Assembly: GCA_036939755.1 (NCBI GenBank)
Contig: JALLAZ010000366.1
Span: 1 to 19,484 of the forward strand
DNA: 19,484 bases
Source: Stephanodiscus triporus
Lineage: Eukaryota > Bacillariophyta > Thalassiosirophyceae > Thalassiosirales > Thalassiosiraceae
Direction of reading: 5' to 3'
The position numbers and the translations under genes were made by a program. Of the stretch, positions 8,912 through 18,907 are shown in pieces. The notes under the pieces are model-generated. The model was not told where the DNA came from and made no database searches. It saw nothing but the letters and a program-made list of their open reading frames with translations. The stretch's first letter is position 1. Every line of letters starts with the position of its first letter.

Positions 8912-11172
8912 TTATTAGTTGATTATTTTGGTTGAGTATCCTAGTGACAAAAGTGTTGTCTTCATCTTCAGAGCAAATGTTAGCACATCGAGAGTATGGT
9001 ACTATCATCTGAGCTCAGCTCAAGCTCTACTCATTGCAGCAATACATCCTGGATCCTCTTATTATGCAACTTAGATACTGTGGTGGGAATGCGTTGTTGT
9101 TACATCAGAGCAGGCCTTCATTTCGTCAAGAAACTCTGGAGAAGTAGGATGAATGGGCAACCAGCTAATGATAATGTTGGTGCCAACAGAGGTATAAGTG
9201 TAAGAGCAACTGTGGCTCACATTTGGTTCAAAGGATAGATCAATTGGATGGGCGGGGTCAGATGGTAAGTGGATTTGGGGCTCAACAACAAGCTCTGAAT
9301 CTGGGAGGGTGTAACCTGCTGTGGTGAGAGCTGAAGCAAGAGCTCAGGTAAATAGTGAATCAATTGCAAATAAAATTGTGAGTGCCAAATTTGCAAATAT
9401 GCATTCCAAAATGTGGATGTGGCCACCAAATGGGTCAAGTTTAGTTCAGCAGACACAGTTTTGTTTGGTTGGAGGTGAGAAGAGCAGGAGGCATAGTTTT
9501 TGTCTTAAGGCACTGCTGAATTCCCAAATTGCAAGGTGATTGACTGAAAGACTATGGCTATGGCACAGCAAGCAGATAATTAGGTAAGAAGTCTGTGGTG
9601 ACAGGAGGAGGCTTGGGAGGTGAAAGTGAAAGAGTTTGGGGGAGTTGGTGTAGACTTCTTGATAAAGTGAGCATTAAAATGAAAGGTATTGATGCAACGG
9701 GGTTTGCTATGAGCACTTTTTGGGGATACTAAGGTGAGACAAAAGTGTGTGCCTTGATCAGCGGCTGGGATGGTAGGGGCACAGGCGATGTTTGCAATTT
9801 GCGGGGGTAGGGTGTGTAAGCATGTAAAATAGGGGACTCTGAGTTTGTGATTGTGATGATGTTGAAGAGGGCTCTGAGAGATGAGTGCATGGGGAATGAG
9901 GGGAGGTCTCAAGTGTGATTTGAAGCCACGATGAGCATTACAGATGGCGATATCAGATTTCATATGCACTAATGATAACAAAGAGGTTGACTATGCCACC
10001 CAAATGAATTCATACCATCTCATTTTTCAGATGGTGTCTTGGCTTTTCTGGTACATAATGAAATTGTATAATCCCATTTTGGGGATGGCATCTAAAATTA
10101 TTTGGTAATAAATGTACAGATTCTCTCATACCTGGGCTCAATGGGGAATCCCTTTTTCTGGACAGAAGTTTTTCATTTTTGTCCACCAAACGCAGATTTA
10201 TACGAATTCATATCATTCAAAGGGGTCAACTATGTACAAGATCTGAATTGGTATAATCTCAATTTTCAGATGGGTGTCTTGTCTTCAGGGCAAAAAAAGG
10301 AATTCCTACGTAGATAGCCATGTGTGAGGCCTTCGTTCTCTAATCAGGACTCTTTTGGGACGGCACCGCCATTAGCATGTTGTGTTCTCACCATGGTAAA
10401 ATTTCTGATGAAAGAGGGCGGTGATGACCTCCCTCAACCTCAACGAGTTCATTTCTTCGATTCTCGCGCCTAAAACACCCAATCGGCTCTAAATACCCTA
10501 AGCGATCGATTAGGCCTGTTAGGTCCATGAGGAATCATCATGCCATCCAATAGCAACCGGAAAACACAAAACATGGCTCGTCGACATGATGCACCATGCC
10601 TTTAAATAGCTAATAAATAGTAAAAACAAGAATATTCACAAGTTTTAACGATGACATGTTGGCTGATTGTTGTACGCGGCGGCGCCGGGGTGGGGGACAC
10701 CATGGCCGTCGTAGGGCGATGGCAGCCTACATGGTTGGGGTGTGTTTGTTTTGCCTAGCTTCCACCTAGCTAATCGCTTGTCAGGTGTCCCACACCCACA
10801 AAACCACCCAAAAACCAACCACTGTCCGACCACATACTCCGTCAATAATGGTTGGATGGGGACGTTTGAAGTACCCATTCTGTGTGCATGCGAAGTCAGA
10901 AGACGCACAAGCCATGTGAACAAGTGATTCATTCATATTGGGGTCGGTGGCTCCTGGTGAAGCATCGGAAACCATGGTCGAGTTGTGTTTGTGGGCTATT
11001 TATCGTACTTCTACGTAAATTAGCGATATTTATTGCGCCTATCTCTGGTCGGCGATTACCCTCCTATGACGACACCGGTACTGATCAACATACGGGTATT
11101 TTATACCAGGGCTACGATATATAAAAAAATCGTAAAGCCCACGTACGATAGTACCATAGCATCAAGTGGACC
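8912..11172. other. 2.3 kb without a supportable gene
   Basis: Only short frames occur, with no recognisable domains. From about 9240 to 9960 the + strand is strongly purine- and G-rich and pyrimidine-poor. A 62-63 base imperfect repeat lies at 9980-10041 and 10219-10281. The rest (10330-11172) is ordinary-looking AT-leaning sequence that includes the promoter of the methyltransferase gene. The area may be a decayed mobile element, but I cannot identify one. Confidence 0.5.
9980..10281. repeat. Pair of imperfect 62-base direct repeats
   Basis: The copies at 9980-10041 and 10219-10281 share AAAGrGGT, ACTATG, CATCTCAw-like and TTTTCAGATGG-GTGTCTTG blocks in the same order, about 240 bases apart. 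They may be fragments of an old tandem duplication or a mobile-element remnant. Confidence 0.45.
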
Positions 11173-12713
11173 ATGGTGAAGGTATTCGTCAAGCCATTCG
11201 CCACGATGCAACTTGGAATACTTCTCACATCCAATCACTCTTCCGCTGGGTTCATAACTCGAAATAACGGGAGGAGTAGAATTTCGGCCAACGTCGCCTA
11301 CTCATTGTCGTCGTCGTCGTCGTCCCTTCGCTTACCACGAGAGCGATGCGATGACCGCGATGTCGATGCCAATGATGAAAAATGGGACAATAACGAGGGT
11401 AGAGTTGGTATTGTTGTGGATACTCTCGGACGTAAGAGTCGGAGGAAAGCTCTTTTTTTGATTTTTTTGTCGTCGCTGACATCGTCTGTCGCCGTCGCAA
11501 ATGAGGAGGAGCCGGGGGAATGCATGAATGGACGACTAGTTTCAGGTGGGTCTTCTCCAAGCTGCGAGAAATGTCTCGGTCAGACTCCGCATGACTTGCC
11601 CTGTTAGCCTACTTCATCGCATTCCAACGTCCTAACCCCTGGCCGTTGTCGCATCCGTCTCTACAAAAAAATTAACGAACAAAACCCGATCTTTATCATT
11701 CATTGCCCTCTAGAGAGCGCTGTGCCAGGTGCATACCAGCAAACCTGTATGAACTTGGACGAGCGGAGATTCCACCTGGGATCTTCATCATCGATGACGG
11801 GCGGTGGAGATACCGTCACTGTTTATCAAGGAACAAACGCCTCGGGCGGAGGGATGGCCGGTCGGACGGGAGGTGAGTAAGGGCGATGCTGGTATTTCTT
11901 TTATTTTATTAGTTTTATTTGATGCTCATTCTCATTATACTCAACGGAACAAGTTGCCGTGTGGAATAGTGGGATACTCCTCACCAGACTGCTCGTCAAA
12001 ATGAACCTCATGTCGAATTTATCATTATTCAAAGATAAAACTACAATTGAACTAGGGTGTGGGGCTGCTCTGTCGAGTATCGCCATCGGGAAGCTCGTCG
12101 GGGCTGTCGGTGGCGGCGGCGGCGCGACCTCCTCAGTGGTAATTGCCACAGACAACAACCCGGAAGTTCTCCTCCTGGCTAAACGCAACATCGAGCGTAA
12201 CAACTTATCCAGCGTTGTAAGGACTGCGATGTTGCAATGGGGATCAATGGCGGCCATGGACTACGAAAACTGCGCTGATATTGTCGTTGGGAGTGATTTG
12301 ACGTACAACAGCGGATCCTGGTTGGCCCTTGCCGAGACAATGTCGATTATTCTCAAGCCAGAGGGGTTCGTAGTCTACCTCGTAAGTTTTGATTCCTTTT
12401 AAAGAGTTCCGTCACATCCATATTTCGTCTTACCCGCCTTAACTCATGAGTGGCCTTAATTTTTCTTTGATTGTTGGACGGAATGAAGACATTAGGTCAT
12501 TCCGGGTTCAACGTGGGTGGTGAGTTGGGTGGATTTCTATCTGTGGCAGAAAATTCCGGCTTGAAGCTATTGTCAATGAAGTTTGGGACGTGTGGCTCCA
12601 TTGGTGATTTACTTGAGAGCGTAATTGCTCCTGACGAGAACGACGTGATTGACGCCAACGGCGGTGCTAGGGTCGTGATATTAGGAAAGACGACAAGAAC
12701 AAGCCACAGTTGA
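11173..12713 (+). CDS. METTL21/Methyltransf_16-type methyltransferase with putative thylakoid presequence, 4 exons
   Basis: Exons 11173-11545, 11714-11872, 11954-12381 and 12489-12713 join in frame to 394 residues; introns are 168, 81 and 107 bases. The start ATG 11173 has a good context (ACCATGG). Residues 178-320 are a class I SAM-dependent methyltransferase fold: VAVWNSGILL, motif I ELGCGAALS (210-218), acidic D244 in ATDNNPE for the ribose of SAM, LQWG at 271-274, and DLTY (292-295), matching the DxxY motif of METTL21-type protein-lysine methyltransferases. The N-terminus is long. Residues 90-109 read as twin Arg, then a hydrophobic stretch, then AVA, like a thylakoid Tat signal, with mature sequence starting near N110. 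C117 and C136 lie in a conserved-looking segment (GRLVS, SAVPGAYQQTC). Plastid or lumen location is inferred; the first 30 residues are a weak signal peptide. The substrate is unknown. Confidence 0.8.
11546..11713 (+). other. Intron 1 of the methyltransferase gene
   Basis: The donor is CAG|GTGGGT and the acceptor a pyrimidine-rich stretch ending CTCTAG. Splicing removes an in-frame TAG at 11605-11607 and rebuilds a GAG codon, giving continuous sequence LVSESAVPGAYQQTC. The later introns are 11873-11953 (GTGAGT...CAAG) and 12382-12488 (GTAAGT...GAAG). Confidence 0.75.
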
Positions 12714-12858
12714 TCATTAAATCACATTCTGATGACGTTTACTCTGTGTTTGCGCAATCGGTGTGAATTATGATCATCCTCATGCTGTGCTATTGAGCAA
12801 TACAATTACCAGGAGAAGAAAGTTGTGCCACTACTCGTCCCCCTCATCATCGTCGTCG

Positions 12859-12917
<59 letters not shown>

Positions 12918-13492
12918 GTTGTCGTCGTCATCATCGTCGTTGTCCTTCTCTTCCAACAACTTCTCCTTGTTATGATTGTCATCGGCCAACTACTTCTTGC
13001 TAAAACTATTCACTTGGATGAGTGCTAGCGAGTTTCCTACATTCGAACTTCCACACATATCCGTTTGTCTTGGGGCAATGTTTTCTTTTCTGAGATTCTT
13101 TCTGCAAAATAGTATCCTCCTCGCCCGAGATTTTCTGCGATTTGATTGAGTGGGTTGCTGTGTATTATGCAATCAACTAGGGACATCCATGCACCACACT
13201 CCCAGAAAAGATTCGACACATCCACTCCAATGGAATACTACGTACTTTTATGGCAGGAAATCCCAACAACAAGTTGGAGCACACCGGCATGTTGAAACAA
13301 GGACCTTCAAAGGGGATGGAAGAAGGCTACTAATGCGAATAAGCTGACATAAGAGAGTTAACGCATACAACCTACTGCTAGATGCGGTGACCAAAGTCAT
13401 GCCAGTGGCACATTAATCTACTTTACACAAGAAATAACGCAAAATTGTATCAATCAATTAAAACTATCGTCGTTCTTGGTTGAAGTGAGAAT
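12714..13492. other. Convergent intergenic region
   Basis: It lies between the 3' ends of the methyltransferase and transporter genes. Apart from the TCG/TCA satellite I see only short frames without recognisable domains. Confidence 0.6.
12844..12948 (+). repeat. TCGTCA/TCG microsatellite
   Basis: A hexamer TCGTCA array with TCG and TCA interruptions, about 105 bases long, lies 130 bases past the methyltransferase stop. It is open as poly-Ser or as a Val/Ile frame, but these are trivial products of the repeat. Confidence 0.9.
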
Positions 13493-13686
13493 CTACCTCT
13501 TGTCCAAGCGACCCATTTCAATTGAAGATGGGGATGATTCGGCACTGTTGTCGTTATTCTTTTCCTCCTCCTCCTCCTCCTCCTCCACTGCAGAAAGCAT
13601 TGGACGCCGTTCCTCCTCCGCCAAATCGCCACCCTTAAGTCCAACTCCCACTCCATGCGTGTTTGACTCATTTGCTCCTTCTCCAC

Positions 13687-13717
<31 letters not shown>

Positions 13718-15178
13718 CCCTCCTCCCTTGCCCTTCTTACCGAAGAAGTCATTGACCATGGCACCGATCGCGAGGCAAAGTCCAGCAGCCTGGACCTTAT
13801 TTAGAGAATGCCCGTAGAAGTAGATGCTCGCCACCAGCGTCGCCACCTTCCTCGCTAGTCCGATGATAGCACACGTGAGCGCGCCAAATTTGGCGATGGT
13901 GACGAATATGAACACCTGCCCGATAGCGCCGCTCAACCCCAACGCCACTAGCAGGAATCCCATGTCCTGACACATTTGCACGAAGACGTGGACCTGATTA
14001 AGAACTATGAGTCCGATGCCAGCAAGTATCGTCTTGCCCAGCTGTATGTTGTACATTAGGTCGAAGGGCCCAACGGAGTGAACAGCCATGAGCTTGTCTT
14101 CGTAGGCGCCGGTACCACCGTCGAAGCAGAGGGATATGAAGAGGAAGGTTACACCGATGAGCTGGGAGGACGCATCTTTCTCATCGCTGTTTGGGTCATT
14201 GGTGGATGTCTTTTTCTTGTTGCTGAGCATAAAAGCAGGAAGAGCGTAGGATGCAGCATGATGTCGACCCGCCATGTAGATGTTGTGTCAGTGAAAGAGA
14301 CGCTGTCATTGTCGTTAGCATTTTCCATCGAGTGCTACTCACCCTCCCCCCATGAACAAACCCACTCCGGCCACGATCAGTCCCACCTTGAGATACTTTT
14401 TCAGGGGGTACTTCTTCCCCATGAGTGCCCCCATGAGCATAACCGGAACAGGCTTGCAGCTCTTGGCCAACACCTGTATGGGGAATATGACGTACCGCAG
14501 CGCACGCACGCTGAAGAACGTGCTCCCCATGCTCGTCAAACCCAACACAGCGAACTGAGCGGGGGGGATGGTGCTCGGCTTCTCCGCCCTGGCGTATCTC
14601 CCCACGCTTGCGGTGACAGTATATAGCAAAGACGTGACGAAGAGGAAGCTGAGCTCGTGCAGTCTCTTGCCCCCCGACGTGGCGTACTCCAGGAGGAGAC
14701 CGTACGCGACGAAGCTCCCCATGATGCCGAAGAAGCACACGGCAAGCCAGAGGATGTCGGATGCCTTCGACTGCTGCTGTCTCTGAATCGCGAGCTCCTG
14801 TTCCCGCTCGACAGCGCCCTGGATGACGGGCGGGGCGGAGTACAGGTCGTCGAGCTTGACAGATGTGCGCTGTATCTGGAGGAGCCTGACGCGGTCGATA
14901 TCCGTCCCGCCGTCACTATTTTCGTTGCCGTCGTTTACATTTTCGTCCTCGTTGATGCCACTAATGCCGCCGCTGGATGAGATGGCGTCATTGTTTTCCG
15001 GGCCGATGGACTCGAACTCTCCATTTCTTTGGCCGTGGTCGTGAACGGCGGGATGCGGCGACTCCTCGTCCGCGGCCGTGGCGACGTGGATGGCATTCTT
15101 CGTCCTCGCGATATTTTTATTATTGCTCCTGGGTCGTCCTGCCCCCCCATTCACGCCGCCGGCGGTGAGAACTTTCAT
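13493..15178 (-). CDS. SLC35B1-like nucleotide-sugar transporter of the ER, 2 exons
   Basis: Exons 14343-15178 and 13493-14222 on the - strand join through a 120-base intron (donor GTGAGT, acceptor CTCAG), giving 521 residues from ATG 15178. The core (about 140-440) has the many hydrophobic segments of the drug/metabolite-transporter fold and motifs typical of SLC35B1/UTr1: GSFVAYG, FPIQVLAKSCKPVPVM (about 232-247), KKYPLKKYLKVGLIVAG, FDGGTGAYED (312-321), and GQVFIF with FGALTCAI. Family members move UDP-sugars or ATP across the ER membrane; the substrate here is not known. The human protein is about 320 residues, so about 135 residues at the N-terminus (polar, Asn/Asp/Gly-rich) and 80 at the C-terminus are extra. 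The C-terminal tail contains five Gly-His pairs at 449-458 and a run of eight Glu. The usual dilysine ER-retrieval ending is absent; the tail ends RLDKR. Confidence 0.88.
13686..13717 (-). repeat. CATGCC hexamer repeat coding for a Gly-His tract
   Basis: About five tandem CATGCC units (on +) lie inside the last exon of the transporter and encode GHGHGHGHGH on the - strand. A separate TCC run at about 13563-13587 encodes its poly-Glu stretch. Confidence 0.85.
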
Positions 15179-15506
15179 GGTACGATACTACCTAGAGGAA
15201 TTATGTTTTTTGTTTTTTGTGTTTGTAAGACAGACGCGGATTCTGTGTAACTACCCCACGAATTGTTGATGTATGTGTCCGTAGATATGTAGGTAGGTAT
15301 GTATTTATGTACGGGGTTTAGGCAAAATTCTTTACCTATGCAAAAGTGGGTACATAGAGTGGGTACATGACAAGTGACTGGAAAGGACTCCAGTCACGTA
15401 GAATCTCCGTGCGCAAGTGTGAAAAAAAAACTCCAAGTCGTACTCTAGAAACTTAATAATTATTAGTTTAAATTGAAACGGACAGCGTCGCCATTGTAAT
15501 CATCGT
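15179..15506. other. Intergenic region upstream of the transporter
   Basis: This 328-base stretch should contain the promoter of the - strand transporter gene. It holds a 13-base tandem repeat (AGTGGGTACAT at 15345-15355 and 15358-15368) and a perfect 9-base inverted repeat at 15374-15397. No gene is seen. Confidence 0.5.
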
Positions 15507-18311
15507 CTAACAACAACGAGGCGCCTCCCAAGGAAGAACAGGAATTGGGCGCATCAACATTTGGGCATCGAGATCATCGAGCATGAGGTCCATATCGTCA
15601 AGATGTGCCCGCATCACCGTGCGCGGTGAGAGGGAGGGCGTACCAAGCTTGGGGCTCCAATGATCCAACCAAGCCGCCTCCAGATTAGCCTTGGCCTTGT
15701 CATACAGCGTGAACTTCATATACTTGGTGAGAAACAGATCCTGGGCAAGGACATCACATGTAGCGCCGGTGTGACCAACCGGCTTGCATGCGTCACATTG
15801 CACATCTTTACATAGATGCGACAATTGTGGTCCGGGCAAGCGTAATGACATAGAGGGGCAGAGTCACGGCCCCGATCCGGATAGCGAGAGCGCCCATTGC
15901 GGTCAGAACCCTGAGCATCACGACCATGTCTACCACCAGAATGGTCACCAAAATCCCGAGGATCCCAACCACGACCACCTAGATCCGTACAATAGACGCG
16001 TGGATAAACATCATTATCATAGGACGAGTCGGGGGACGCACCCTGCATGTGACGGACCTGAGGGAGGACTTTTCGGATGTGGGAACGACGGTTCTTCTCA
16101 ATGCGCTGAGCCAGGCCCATAAGACAGAGATGCGTCAGGAGGTAGCCTTCATTGAAGGGGTCCAGGCACATCTCAACACTGGTTTGGAGGAGAGTGACCA
16201 CATCAATGTATTCTGTATGCTGGATTGCCCGAAGGAAGGTACAGCTCTTTTTGCGAGAATCACAGTAGAGACCGACCTTGGCTTGGAGACAAAAGTATAG
16301 GATGTGGGCGTGGGCAAAGTCAAGGATGTCCAAGAAATCTTCCCAGACAAGAGCCAAGACATGCAGAGTAGGGTCAAACCCCTGGACAGCCAGAGCCAAC
16401 ACATCCCAGACAAGAGAGTAGCCATTGCCATTCTCTTCACGAGTAGTGAAAATGACCGTGGAGACGCGGTTGATGGTGGGGAGAAGTCGTGGGAACACTT
16501 CCATCATAGCCCGGCATATATCCGCATAACGTGAGCAGCCGGGACCAGCAGGGCAAAGACCCTCAAAACCTAACCCGAGATTAATGGCGCCAAAGGGCAT
16601 CAAGGGGAGGAGATAGACCGACGAAATTTTCTGCAGATTATCATAGGTACTACCATAAGACCAGTTCATCAGTCAATAGCCATGTGAGTTTGGGGAGGAT
16701 GGTGGGTACAGCCTTCTCAACAATGCGTTCAAGGGTCAGCCCCGACTGTTGATAACGAGTATTAGTCCAAGAAGCCAAGACCTTTGAGTGGAGGCTGAAA
16801 ATATCATTGAAGCAAAGGACAACATCATCCGTATTGATAGATGTGTATCCACGGTCCCAAATGTCGCCGATGGTCAGGGTTGTGAGACCATCGGGACCGC
16901 CATGATAATGGGGGTCACAGAGTGCTGCAAAGTCAAAGCGGCTAAGGTCATCCTTGATAGTCTGACGGCGCCGACCCTCAACCGTCCAAGGGGTAGGTGG
17001 GAGGTCCATATCCTCGGGGTCCGACGATGTTGTATCAACCTTCTGATGTGCCCAGAGAGGGGAGGTTCGAACACCGGAAGAAATTGAGGCAGGATCAACG
17101 TTGGTCCAGCAATTATTAGTCGACGAGGTCCAATGCACGCTGGGGGGCGAGACCTGAGGGGGGGGAGTATTACCGACAGCACCATCAACGTCAAACGGAG
17201 GACCATTGGTCGTAGATGGAGAACCTTTAACCTCATAAGCGGCATAGCCGTGATCCGGGGTGACTGGGGAAGTGAGAGATCTGGCCAGGAGAGACGTCAG
17301 AGAATTACCCATATCCTGAATGCATGACACCATCGTGGATTGGGAATTTGCGACCGCAGCCAATGACGATTCAAACTGGGTGAGGCAAGTATCGAACGTG
17401 GAGATGTGTATATCCAACGAGTCAACCATCGTGACCAACGTGCGATTTGTTGTGACAACATCGACCAAGTGGGAAATGACCGTAGATTTCATCTCCGATT
17501 CCAGCTGGGCCAGAGAAGCAGTGAAACTCGACAGAAACAAGGTCTGGAATTTTGTGTACACAGCGTCGTACTTGACATCCAGCGCTTTGACAGCCGTTGG
17601 GAGTGGAGCCACTGCGTCCAGTAACCTCATGACCCTTTGGTTGAATTCGTGCATAGTGACGAAACTATCGGGATCAATGCGGTCAGCCCGGATTTCCTGT
17701 ACCTGTAGAATCGTGTCCACCCTCGTGTCATGCTCAAGTTGTTCTTGACAAAGTGAATGGATAGCGCTGTCCAGCTTTTGGCCACTCTCGCTAACAAAAT
17801 CCCGTAGGCGGGTCATAGTGGGGTCCTCAGGAACACCCGGAAGATCGGAGCGTGGCCATGTGTTGTCCAGCGCAGCTTGAAAGCTGGGGTCAGCCGGTGG
17901 GGCGGGGTGCCCATCACTGACCGACGCAGCGGGAATGCCCGTATATAGGGTGTTATGCCTCACCCGGTAATCGGAAAGTGTACCGTTGAAATTGAAGCCA
18001 GAAGGGTATCTGTCAACAATCGCCACCGTTGCAGCAACTGGGGTTGTGAGGGTGGCATCATGGAGGGTTGTAGTATGGAGGCCCCGTGCTCGGAGCACCT
18101 GTTGAAAGCCCTCATCCGAAGCCGTAGAACCAAGAAGGGTGGGAGAACCCTCAGGGGGAGAGGACGGGGGGGTCGACTAGCCAGGGAGGGGGGGGGAACA
18201 TCGAAGGTGATTGGGTCCTGGGGGGGGTTGATCCACCTGGATGGGTGGGGGTTGAGGTTGAGTGGTGAGGGATGGGTCTCCTCTGTACGCGGAAGAGCGG
18301 GCACGTGTCAT
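15507..18311 (-). pseudogene. Broken gag-like retroelement protein with CCHC zinc knuckle
   Basis: Reading on - from ATG 18311 (MTRARSSAYRGDP), the frame meets TAG at 18177-18179 and continues in the same frame to 16650. It then shifts near 16655-16665 into a frame ending at 15716, and shifts again near 15810 into a frame ending at 15507. Protein character continues across each break. It starts with a Pro-rich region, followed by a long likely coiled coil, a globular gag-like region (for example LMPFGAINLGLGFEGLCP) and an Arg/Gly/Asp-rich segment. It ends with a CCHC knuckle C-x2-C-x4-H-x4-C (CDACKPVGHTGATC) followed by LAQDLFLTKYMKF. Such knuckles bind nucleic acid in gag proteins of LTR retroelements. 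No reverse transcriptase or integrase lies downstream, where the transporter gene sits instead. It is a dead or non-autonomous copy, or a domesticated gene with sequence errors. Confidence 0.65.
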
Positions 18312-18907
18312 GACCCCCAGTGTTGCTGGGGGAGGGGGGTTCCTTGTTTGGGTCGGTGCACCCACCTCCGCCGTCGTATCGAGCGATGGAGGGCCTGGGG
18401 GGCTTGGGTAAGTCGTCGTAGCCAAAAGATCCAAAAATAAATCGTAGAGATTGAAGAAAAATTACTCAGCCGAAATTGCGCAGCCCGGCGGCCAACAATA
18501 TAGGCGTGGTAATTTCTAAAAATTATGGAGAGTAGATGCCGAGCAGCGGCGAGGAGGAAACGTGAAAAGAGGCAAATAACTTGACAACGTCCATCGTCCC
18601 CACGCTTTGCATGGGATCAGAGATGTTGATAAGTTGTGCTAGAGTAATCTTTCTAGAGTAGTACGTACGTAGTATCTACGATAATAAAGGTTATTGAGCA
18701 TGCGTGCGAAGCATTATTTCTGATACTACAGATTACTAAACAATTGAAATTTCCGCCCTCAGAAAAAGATTTCCGCCCATTTGGGGCGGAAATCCCTTCC
18801 TGAGGGCGGAAATCTTTTTTGGCTGTAGATTTGGTGATTTCGTACTGATTCCTACTTGAGAGGAGTTATGGAGGGGAGACAAGAGGGGGGGGGTCGTCGA
18901 GGCAGGG
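18312..18907. other. Non-coding region between gag remnant and coiled-coil gene
   Basis: It contains GT/GGG-rich sequence next to the gag remnant and the inverted-repeat array at 18749-18820. The part just before 18908 should hold the promoter of the coiled-coil gene. I could not find long terminal repeats or a clear primer-binding site. Confidence 0.5.
18749..18820. repeat. Nested inverted-repeat array of a GGGCGGAAATC motif
   Basis: Four copies of one 10-11 base motif lie in 72 bases, two in each orientation. ATTTCCGCCCTCAG (18749-18762) pairs perfectly with 18800-18813. GATTTCCGCCC (18768-18778) pairs with 18784-18794 around a five-base loop. AAAAAGATTTCCGCCC (18763-18778) can instead pair over 16 bases with 18804-18819. 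It could fold as a cruciform or double hairpin. Confidence 0.9.

Noticed and set aside
9580..9981. 133-codon frame on the - strand
   Set aside because: Its Pro/His-rich composition follows from the purine-rich + strand, with no recognisable motif and no splice partner.
10645..10932. 95-codon frame on the - strand
   Set aside because: No domain, two competing frames over the same bases, and no supporting context.
11546..11607. Continuation of the first methyltransferase frame to a stop at 11605
   Set aside because: A strong CAG|GTGGGT donor at 11546 and CTCTAG acceptor at 11713 restore the frame to the methyltransferase, so this stretch is intronic.
12763..13028. Poly-Ser and Val/Ile-rich frames
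   Set aside because: They are translations of the TCG/TCA satellite.
14078..14626. 182-codon + strand frame across the transporter gene
   Set aside because: It is antisense to clear SLC35B1 motifs and has no domain of its own.
16049..16300. + strand frames inside the gag-like region
   Set aside because: The - strand reading is long, coherent and ends in a zinc knuckle; the + frames are shadows.
18609..18622. Possible retroelement primer-binding site (TGGGATCAGAG, similar to the initiator-Met type)
   Set aside because: It lies on the + strand, opposite to the gag-like frame, and no LTR was found next to it.
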